From NCBI GenBank assembly GCA_030152305.1, contig JASKOM010000004.1:149327-213326 (forward strand): a DNA stretch of 64,000 nt. Direction: 5' to 3'. The DNA is from Campylobacterota bacterium (GTDB taxonomy: Bacteria > Campylobacterota > Campylobacteria > Campylobacterales > Thiovulaceae). The notes below the pieces were generated by a model. The model saw nothing but the letters and a program-made list of their open reading frames with translations, was not told where the DNA came from and did no database searches. Below are positions 57,263 through 64,000 of this stretch, piece by piece (position 1 is the first letter of the stretch; every line of letters starts with the position of its first letter). The translations under genes and the position numbers were made by a program.

Positions 57263-57784
57263 ATGTTTTTCTGTGCTGGTCGCGATGAGGTTTTTTCATT
57301 TGCGAAGCCAATCGGTGTCGGTTCTTTTGAAGTAGCTACAAATTTAACAAAGTTTCTAACTTCTTTAAAAGAATTACCAAAAAATATAATTTTTATTGGC
57401 ACTGCTGGAAGTTACGGAAGAATTCCATTATTTGAAATAGTTAATTCCAAAAGTGCATCTCACATTGAATTAAGTTTTTTACAAAAACAAAGTTACACAC
57501 CAGTTGATAATATAATCTCAACTGGAAAAACCTTAATAGTCAATTCTAGTAACTACATTACAACTGATATTAATTTATCAACAAAATTTATAAAACTCGG
57601 TATTGATTTAGAAAATATGGAGTTTTTTGCATTTTTGCATGTTGCTAAAACTTTTAATATTCCAGCAGGTGGTATTTTTGTAACAACAAATTTTACTAAT
57701 GAAAATGCTCACACTGATTTTTTACGACATAGAAAAATAGCAATGAATATGTTGGAAGATTGGTATAAATATTATAATAAATAA
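57263..57784 (+). CDS. Short nucleoside phosphorylase-like protein
   Basis: 173 residues, shorter than typical PNP/MTAN enzymes (about 230). FFCAGRDEVFSFAKPIGVG at the start, IFIGTAGSYGR (phosphate or ribose loop) and DLENMEFFAFLHVAKTFNIPAGGIFVTTNF (E-x-ME-x-F pattern of the family near the C-terminus). Likely cleaves or binds a purine nucleoside; substrate unknown. 18 bases after serA. Confidence 0.65.
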   Translation: MFFCAGRDEVFSFAKPIGVGSFEVATNLTKFLTSLKELPKNIIFIGTAGSYGRIPLFEIVNSKSASHIELSFLQKQSYTPVDNIISTGKTLIVNSSNYITTDINLSTKFIKLGIDLENMEFFAFLHVAKTFNIPAGGIFVTTNFTNENAHTDFLRHRKIAMNMLEDWYKYYNK

Positions 57785-57792
57785 AAGACATT

Positions 57793-58272
57793 TTGAAAAT
57801 TATAGGTATTGATCCAGGAACAATAACACTTGGTTACAGTGTCATTGAATCGATTGGAAACAGACTTTATTTATTAGAAGCAGGAACTTTAGATTTAAAA
57901 AATAGCGGATTTAAAGAATCCATTGAAATGTTCAACGATTTATTAAATTCACTTTTAATTAAATATGAAAAAATAGATTCTGTTGCAATAGAAACTATTT
58001 TTTTTAAAATTAATCCTCAATCATTAATTAAACTTGCTCAATTTCGAGGAGCTTTATTATATATTTTATTTCAAAAGTTTGACACAATTGGTGAATATGC
58101 TCCAATGGAAATCAAAAAATCTGTAACAGGAAACGGTTCAAGTTCAAAAGAACAAGTTCAATTTATGGTTTATAAATTATTAAATTTAAAACCAACTGAT
58201 GAAAAAATAAAATTAGATATTACAGATGCAATTGCTATTGCTATAACTCATTTTCAAAAAACTAACTTTTAA
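57793..58272 (+). CDS. ruvC: Holliday junction resolvase RuvC
   Basis: 159 residues from TTG 57793. Catalytic acids: Asp7 in IIGIDPGT, Glu in VAIETIFF, and the C-terminal DITDAIAIAITH pair. Cuts four-way junctions during recombination. 9 bases after the phosphorylase-like gene. Confidence 0.95.
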   Translation: MKIIGIDPGTITLGYSVIESIGNRLYLLEAGTLDLKNSGFKESIEMFNDLLNSLLIKYEKIDSVAIETIFFKINPQSLIKLAQFRGALLYILFQKFDTIGEYAPMEIKKSVTGNGSSSKEQVQFMVYKLLNLKPTDEKIKLDITDAIAIAITHFQKTNF

Positions 58273-58273
58273 T

Positions 58274-61234
58274 TTAATAATTTATTTTTAAATTATCTCC
58301 AACATTATTTATAAATTGATTTACATTTTCTCGATTTTGTTCGTCATCGATATTTAATTCTTTTAGAATAGTTAAAATTTTCAACGGTATATTGAAAGCT
58401 CTTTTGCCTATTTCAAATGGAGTTGAAATTATCTCTTTTGCTAATTCTGTTGAAATTTCAGGGTCGTTTAAATCACCTTTGATATGAATTCTTGTTGCTA
58501 TTGAACCGTCATCACCCAAAATTAAATAATTTGCAATTGGTATATTTTCTATAACTTTATCTATATATTTAATTGCTGAAATATCTAAAAATAGATCGAT
58601 TTTTTGTTTTGCAAAATCTATTTTTCCATAACCTGATAAATCTACACTTTCGCCATCAACTTTTAAATCAACTATATTTAACACATCTGCTTTTTTATTG
58701 AATTGCAAATAACCAGCTGTTATTCTTAAACCATTATGATTAAATCCAGGTTGTGAAAAAGTCAATAAAGCTGGAACAGTATTAATAAAAGCCAAAATAT
58801 TATTTATTAATTCTAGATCTTTTATTTTTAACTTTCCAAATTGCAAAAGTCCGTCAAAATCGGAATCAGAGCCTTTTATATATAAATTATAATCGCCTCC
58901 AGACAAACCGTGAAAATTTGATATTTCGGAAATTGTATTTCCTCTTAAACCAACTCCACGAACAACATAACGAGAATTTTCTGTTTCAACTGTTATTGTT
59001 CCGCTTTCTGCGGGTTTGCTTTTTACAAAAATAGAATTATTTTTCATTTGTAAATATGTCGATGAGGTCGCATAGCTATTATTTCCATCTGCAAAATAAA
59101 ACTTGCCATTTTTTAAATTAACAGTTAAATTTGGCAATTCGATTGAGCTGTTTTTTTCTGCAACATCTTTTTTATCATTTTCATTTTTATCGATATATTC
59201 ATTTAAACCAGAAATATTAAAATCGTAACCGTCGATCCAAATTTTAGTTTTATTATTTTTATTATGAACAAATATATTTTTATTTGCACTAATTTTTACC
59301 TCATCGTTTGCAACAAGACCAGAAATATTTAAATCATTAACAAATTTATCACCAATTTTTAATATTTTTTGATCACTTAAAATTAAATGACCTGTAAATT
59401 TTATATCTGAAGAACCAGTTAAAGAAATTTCTCCACCAATTGCTGGAATTTTATTTATCGATTCTTTGACGATTGAGCTAATTAACGATAAATTTTTTAA
59501 TTCAACTCGCCATTTATTTTCGTCAAGCATCAAAAATGAACTTTCTAAAGTTGGAATATCGATTTGAAGCCTATTTGGTGTTTTCAAATTTATTTTTAAC
59601 TCTTTATTTTTTATCACCAACGGTTGCACATTTATATTATTTAACGAAATATCAAAATTACCAATTCCATTCGAAAGATTATAAATTCCAGAAACTTGAG
59701 AACTTAAATTTAACTCTTTTTCAAAAATATCAACTTTCCCAAATTCAATTGAATCACCTGCGATAGATATTTTTAAATTAGAAATCTTCGAATCGAATTG
59801 CTCACCAGAAATTAACAATGGTGAAGTTTCGATATTTAACTTCGAAATTGGATCTCCGTAAATTTTAAATGGCACAGGTAATTTATTAAATTTTATGTTT
59901 TCAACATTCAAAGTATCGATTTTACCGTTTAAATTTAACATTGATTTTTCGATATCGAAATAACCATTTGCTGAAAGCGAAGCGAAATTTCCATAATTTG
60001 CTTTTACATTAGAAACTTTGACAATATTTTGCGGATAATAATAATTTGCTGAAGCTCTCGAAACTGTTGGTTTTTCTGATTTTATATTTCTCTTTTTATT
60101 ATTAATTTCAGATTTCACAGCGAATTTAAGCGGAACTTTTGTTTCATATAAAGGCAACGACATAAAAAATTTTGCTGATGAGGTATCTCCAATTTCAACA
60201 GGCAACTCTTTGAGCGAACTATAAAATTCTATTGTTTGATTTATCGTTTTATCAAAAATAATTTTATCTATTTCAGATTTAATATATAAATGCGGTTTCG
60301 TAAAAAGATGAGAAATTAATAAATTTGTATTTCCCGTCGTTTTTCCAAACTTGAGCGAATTTGTCGAAGCATATAAATTTCCAGTTTTTATATAAAATAT
60401 CAGATTTTCGATTTCTGCATTATTTAATTTCTGTTCAAATCGATTGTTTAATTTAGCGATTTCGCCATTAACTCGAAGATTATCAAGAATAGATTCAGGT
60501 TTTGATAGTTTGAATTTTGTTTCAGCAAAAAGTTTAATATTTTCAAATTTAGTTTTATCGACTCCCCAAACAAAAGCATCTTTTGGAAGTTGCAACATTT
60601 TAAATAATTCAAATAGTGATGAAATTTGTTCTGATTTAACTTTTATAAAAACCTCATCGAAATTTATTAATTCTCCACCAATTTTTAATTTAATACTATT
60701 TCCTAATTCTGTATTTAATAAACAAAGCCCATTATTATTTTCAGTTTGAAAAGCAATTTGTCCGTTAATTTCTATTGGAATATTTTCTCGATAAATTTTT
60801 AATTCATGAATATTTAATAAAATATTTTTATTATCTTCGATAATCGAACTATTTAAATCTAAATTGCCAATTTCGGGCAAGTTTTTAATATTTCCATATA
60901 AATAATTATTATAATAATTTACATTAAAGTTCATATTTCCGTAACTTAGATTAGAAATCTCTATTTTATTAACAAATAATTTAAATAATTTTATATATTC
61001 TAAAATTTCGTTTGGAGTTGGAATTGTCGAATTTTCTTCACTTTGTGTTTCTGGAATTTTAAAATCAGAAATATTTAATATTAAGCCATCGCTATATTTT
61101 ATATACAACTTCCCAATTTCGATATGATGACTTTTCAAAAAGTCTTTAAAATCAAAACCTGTTGATAAGGTTGTCAAGAGAGCAGAAATGACAAATAGAG
61201 CCAAAAGCAATAAAATAAAAAATGTGTTATACAT
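58274..61234 (-). CDS. AsmA-like/YhdP (DUF3971) lipid-transport-type membrane protein
   Basis: 986 residues from ATG 61234; the frame opens at 61273, but Met14 begins the membrane span (MYNTFFILLLLALFVISAL). The long middle is repetitive beta-strand-rich (bridge-like AsmA/TamB/YhdP family), and the C-terminal AsmA-like portion has LKIKDLELINNILAFINTVPALLTFSQPG and an amphipathic end. Such proteins span the periplasm and move phospholipid. The 5' end overlaps mltG head-to-head by about 47 bases. Five GATGAGGT octamers would be expected by density; four are seen. Confidence 0.8.
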   Translation of the reverse strand: MYNTFFILLLLALFVISALLTTLSTGFDFKDFLKSHHIEIGKLYIKYSDGLILNISDFKIPETQSEENSTIPTPNEILEYIKLFKLFVNKIEISNLSYGNMNFNVNYYNNYLYGNIKNLPEIGNLDLNSSIIEDNKNILLNIHELKIYRENIPIEINGQIAFQTENNNGLCLLNTELGNSIKLKIGGELINFDEVFIKVKSEQISSLFELFKMLQLPKDAFVWGVDKTKFENIKLFAETKFKLSKPESILDNLRVNGEIAKLNNRFEQKLNNAEIENLIFYIKTGNLYASTNSLKFGKTTGNTNLLISHLFTKPHLYIKSEIDKIIFDKTINQTIEFYSSLKELPVEIGDTSSAKFFMSLPLYETKVPLKFAVKSEINNKKRNIKSEKPTVSRASANYYYPQNIVKVSNVKANYGNFASLSANGYFDIEKSMLNLNGKIDTLNVENIKFNKLPVPFKIYGDPISKLNIETSPLLISGEQFDSKISNLKISIAGDSIEFGKVDIFEKELNLSSQVSGIYNLSNGIGNFDISLNNINVQPLVIKNKELKINLKTPNRLQIDIPTLESSFLMLDENKWRVELKNLSLISSIVKESINKIPAIGGEISLTGSSDIKFTGHLILSDQKILKIGDKFVNDLNISGLVANDEVKISANKNIFVHNKNNKTKIWIDGYDFNISGLNEYIDKNENDKKDVAEKNSSIELPNLTVNLKNGKFYFADGNNSYATSSTYLQMKNNSIFVKSKPAESGTITVETENSRYVVRGVGLRGNTISEISNFHGLSGGDYNLYIKGSDSDFDGLLQFGKLKIKDLELINNILAFINTVPALLTFSQPGFNHNGLRITAGYLQFNKKADVLNIVDLKVDGESVDLSGYGKIDFAKQKIDLFLDISAIKYIDKVIENIPIANYLILGDDGSIATRIHIKGDLNDPEISTELAKEIISTPFEIGKRAFNIPLKILTILKELNIDDEQNRENVNQFINNVGDNLKINY

Positions 61235-62345
61235 TGTTGCCACTGTTGTAGCTATGAATTTAGTAGCAGTCATAATTTTTATATATTTCCATATAAATGA
61301 GAAGATAGAGACACCTCAAACTTTATTTATTCCTAGAGGGTCAATCTCACAAATTATATCACACATAAACGACGAATTAGGGGAAGTTGTTCTTATTCCT
61401 GATGTCGATAAATATCTATTATCTTATTTTGGAAATCCTCAAGCTGGATGGCTTAAATTCGATGAGGTTCAAATGACTCGAGGCGAATTCTTAGAAGCTC
61501 TTACAAAAGCAAAAGGTGTCTCAAAAGGAATAACTTTATATCCTGGAGAAACAACAGAATATTTTATTTACACGATAGCAAATAAATATAATAGCGATTA
61601 TGATGAACTTTTAAATTATTATTATTCAGCTTCGCCAATAAAAGAAGGCTTTTTAATTCCTGATACATATCAAATTAATTCAAATATAGACTTAAAAAAG
61701 TTTATTGCTGATATTATCAAAAAATCGGAAGATAAACACAAAGAACGATTAGAAAAATTAGGCATAAAAAATAAAATCGATGATGACGAATTCAAAAAAA
61801 TTTTAACTGTTGCTTCGATTATTCAAAAAGAAAGTGCTTCTATGAACGAAATGCCAGTAATTGCTTCTGTGATTTATAATCGATTAGATTCAAAAATGCG
61901 ATTGCAAATGGATGGAACTTTAAATTATGGACTATTTTCACATCAAAAAATTTCACCTCAACGAATCAAAACTGATAATACACGATATAACACTTATAAA
62001 TTTTCTGGTTTACCTTCAGATCCTGTTTGCAATCCAAGTTTTGAAGCAATTAAATCGGCGATTAATCCAATTGATACAGATTTTTTATTTTTCTTTAAAC
62101 GAAAAGGTGAAAATGTTCATATTTTTTCTCGAAATTATTCTGAACATTTAGCGGTTATCGAAGGCAATATTTCAATAGGAACAGATAATAACGGAATTTT
62201 ATTTGCACAACCGCGACAAAAAATTATTAATTCTCAAATTGGAATCGAAGATATTAGTTTAAACGAAGAAATTAACTCTGAAAAAGTTTTATTAAATATA
62301 TTTGCCGATGAGGTATGTTCTGAACAAATATTTTTTCAAAAATAA
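61188..62345 (+). CDS. mltG: Endolytic murein transglycosylase
   Basis: 385 residues. N-terminal membrane span (about 13-34), LysM-like part and YceG catalytic domain with VASIIQKESAS (catalytic Glu) and YNRLDSKMRLQMDGTLNYG, then GLPSDPVCNPSFEAIKSAINP. Cuts nascent glycan strands. Weak AGAGAG before ATG 61188. Overlaps the AsmA-like gene at opposite 5' ends. Octamers at 61461 and 62307. Confidence 0.93.
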   Translation: MTNRAKSNKIKNVLYIVATVVAMNLVAVIIFIYFHINEKIETPQTLFIPRGSISQIISHINDELGEVVLIPDVDKYLLSYFGNPQAGWLKFDEVQMTRGEFLEALTKAKGVSKGITLYPGETTEYFIYTIANKYNSDYDELLNYYYSASPIKEGFLIPDTYQINSNIDLKKFIADIIKKSEDKHKERLEKLGIKNKIDDDEFKKILTVASIIQKESASMNEMPVIASVIYNRLDSKMRLQMDGTLNYGLFSHQKISPQRIKTDNTRYNTYKFSGLPSDPVCNPSFEAIKSAINPIDTDFLFFFKRKGENVHIFSRNYSEHLAVIEGNISIGTDNNGILFAQPRQKIINSQIGIEDISLNEEINSEKVLLNIFADEVCSEQIFFQK

Positions 62346-62390
62346 AATTAAAGATCGATATATCAATAGGTCAAACTTTGAAAGGTTTTT

Positions 62391-62945
62391 ATGAGCTTAG
62401 AAAAATTCTATCCACACGACCAAGAAGGTTATTCTATTATTGAAATTAATATCGATAAATTAGATGAACTGTTTCACTCATTGGATCATTCTGTTATACA
62501 TAAAAAAGACTTAGATCCAAATGTAGATCAATATATTTTTGAATCAGTTGAAGAATTAGGAACATCAAAAAAACGAATTGCTTTTTTTTGCAAAAACGGT
62601 TGTGATGAGCTAAAAAATATCGACATAGCAGAACGAGGAGTTAGACAATATTTTAACTATCGTTATGATTTTTATAAAGGACATTTACAATCAAAGATGT
62701 TTCAAGCCGTAATTTCGTTAATAATAGGAACTGGTTTTTTATTTTTATATGTATTTCTTAGTAATTTACATACAGATAATATGACCGTTGGAGTTATCGA
62801 AGAAGGTTTTTTAATAATTGGTTGGGTCGCTCTTTGGAAACCAATAGAAATTTTATTATATGATTGGCGAATAGAATTTAAAAAATATAAAATTTACAGT
62901 GAAATAACAAGAACAGATATATCTATAACAAATCACAAAAATTAA
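62391..62945 (+). CDS. Membrane protein with two spans, unknown function
   Basis: 184 residues, AAAGG before ATG. A cytosolic N-terminal 100 residues, then spans near 102-124 and 136-158, then a short basic cytosolic tail. No motif recognised. 45 bases after mltG. Confidence 0.55.
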   Translation: MSLEKFYPHDQEGYSIIEINIDKLDELFHSLDHSVIHKKDLDPNVDQYIFESVEELGTSKKRIAFFCKNGCDELKNIDIAERGVRQYFNYRYDFYKGHLQSKMFQAVISLIIGTGFLFLYVFLSNLHTDNMTVGVIEEGFLIIGWVALWKPIEILLYDWRIEFKKYKIYSEITRTDISITNHKN

Positions 62946-62965
62946 ATTAAATCGAAAGACTAGAA

Positions 62966-63742
62966 ATGAAATTCTCAAAAATAGCAATGCCTATAATTCT
63001 TTTAACAACAAGCTACAATGAAATTAATGCTGATTTTTTACGAGCTGAAGCAGGAGCAGGAGCTTGGTATTTAAAAAGCACAGGTGATATTTCTTACAAA
63101 GGAACACCAATATCTTTAAACGATGAATTAGGATTAGATTCAACGATTTCAACATATGTGTGGGGAAATTTTAAACATTTTATTCCATTAATTCCAAATG
63201 CAAGACTTGAAGCTACATCATTTGGAACAGATGCAGAAGAAAAAATACCAACAGGTGTAAAAAAAGTTTTTGACGATTACAATTTAACAGGCAAAAATAT
63301 TTCATCAAAAATTCAACTTGATCAAATAGATGCAATAGTCTATTATAATTTATTGGACACATTAATAATTTTTGACATAGGAGCAGGTGTAAAATATTAT
63401 AGCGGTTCAATAGACATAGATAAAAAAAACTTAGATATTAATTTTCCTATTCCTATGATTTATGGTCGGTTAGCAACAGAAATTCCATTTACAAACTTTG
63501 GAGCAGAAATGGATTTAAAATATTTTAAATTTAGTCCTCTTGTTGAAGCTGAAATGTTTGATTTTCGTATAAAAGCAAATGCAACAATTTTATCTTTGGC
63601 AATGCTTGATATAAATTTAGAGGTCGGATATCGTGTGCATAGACTTCAAATTTTAGCAGGTCAAAATAGCTTTTCTGGATTTAATGCAGATATCAAAACA
63701 GAAGTGTCAGGATTTTTTGGAGGTTTAAACATAGCTTTTTAA
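62966..63742 (+). CDS. Outer membrane beta-barrel protein, TIGR04219-like
   Basis: 258 residues. Signal peptide about 1-21 ending NEINAD, then alternating beta-strands with FLRAEAGAGAWYLKSTGDI and a final strand VSGFFGGLNIAF ending in Phe, the Bam recognition end. The pattern fits the TIGR04219 outer membrane barrel family found in epsilon- and gammaproteobacteria. Function unknown. The following 258 bases to the window end hold no gene I can support. Confidence 0.75.
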   Translation: MKFSKIAMPIILLTTSYNEINADFLRAEAGAGAWYLKSTGDISYKGTPISLNDELGLDSTISTYVWGNFKHFIPLIPNARLEATSFGTDAEEKIPTGVKKVFDDYNLTGKNISSKIQLDQIDAIVYYNLLDTLIIFDIGAGVKYYSGSIDIDKKNLDINFPIPMIYGRLATEIPFTNFGAEMDLKYFKFSPLVEAEMFDFRIKANATILSLAMLDINLEVGYRVHRLQILAGQNSFSGFNADIKTEVSGFFGGLNIAF

Positions 63743-64000
63743 AAAAAACAAATCTTTTTACAATTACATAAAATTCATTTTTCGCTTAAGCTTATTTTAA
63801 GATAAATATATATACAATTCCACTCGTCAAAAGGAAATTTGGTAAAGAAGATTTATCACTCAAAAAATTGACGTGTTCTTTTATATAAAAATGAAAAATG
63901 AATTATTGAAAACTAAGCAAGTACCAACTTCTACAATTTGAGTTTTGTCTCGCAGAGAGTCAGAATGTCAGGAAATTAAAAATTTCCATTTTTATGGAGA

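Noticed and set aside
63743..64000. A gene at the right edge
   Set aside because: Stops occur in all frames I read and there is no ribosome site or family pattern.

Overview
The window is about 64 kb of AT-rich DNA (roughly 28-30% G+C by eye), densely coding on both strands with short gaps and many TTG starts. It looks like a Campylobacterota (epsilonproteobacterial) chromosome. Supporting signs are a fused ResB-CcsA cytochrome c synthase, a nifS/nifU pair, a Campylobacter-type flagellin behind a sigma-28-like promoter, histidine kinases with an SHHWRQPL H-box, a tRNA Lys-Glu-Val-Asp cluster and the order rpsA - small membrane protein - serA. The genus cannot be fixed from sequence alone; Arcobacter- or Thiovulum-like lineages would fit the base composition.

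Layout. 0-3.3 kb: end of a type III CRISPR-Cas operon on the minus strand (cas10, csm4-like, start of cas6), preceded by a possible 230-nt structured leader or small RNA. 3.4-8.6 kb: SpoIIE-type phosphatase, small membrane protein, YkgJ-like protein, ccsBA. 8.6-10.5 kb: small accessory island (KilA-N/GIY-YIG-like protein, XRE regulator, DUF1566 protein). 10.6-16 kb: long minus-strand run aroQ-pepQ-folK-mlaF-can-siaC-siaB-MBL hydrolase. 16.2-20 kb: haem protein, nifS, hicBA, nifU. 20-29.6 kb: large lipoproteins, prfB, M16 peptidase, trmA, sensor kinase. 29.6-33 kb: thiL, ung, four tRNAs, murB. 33-40.3 kb: cbpA, ferredoxin, flagellin, GGDEF regulator, hybrid kinase. 40.3-48 kb: purD, dgkA, metG, thiD2-like, BI-1, bioC, CsgG-like lipoprotein. 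48-64 kb: tandem paralogues (one with a nonsense codon), mgtE, rpsF-ssb-rpsR, an 11-residue-repeat protein, rpsA-serA-ruvC, an AsmA-like giant overlapping mltG, and an outer-membrane barrel.

Two signals stand out. First, the octamer GATGAGGT (complement ACCTCATC) occurs 44 times, 24 on plus and 20 on minus, about one per 1.45 kb, where about one is expected. It occurs as inverted pairs forming terminator hairpins, and it dictates codon choice: 21 of the 22 Asp-Glu-Val tripeptides I found use GAT GAG GTN. This pattern matches the DNA uptake sequences of Neisseria and Pasteurellaceae, and I know of none described for Campylobacterota. Second, nifU is interrupted by an in-frame 148-residue mini-intein placed exactly at the third scaffold cysteine. 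A hicBA toxin-antitoxin pair sits between nifS and nifU, so the iron-sulfur locus carries two nested selfish elements.
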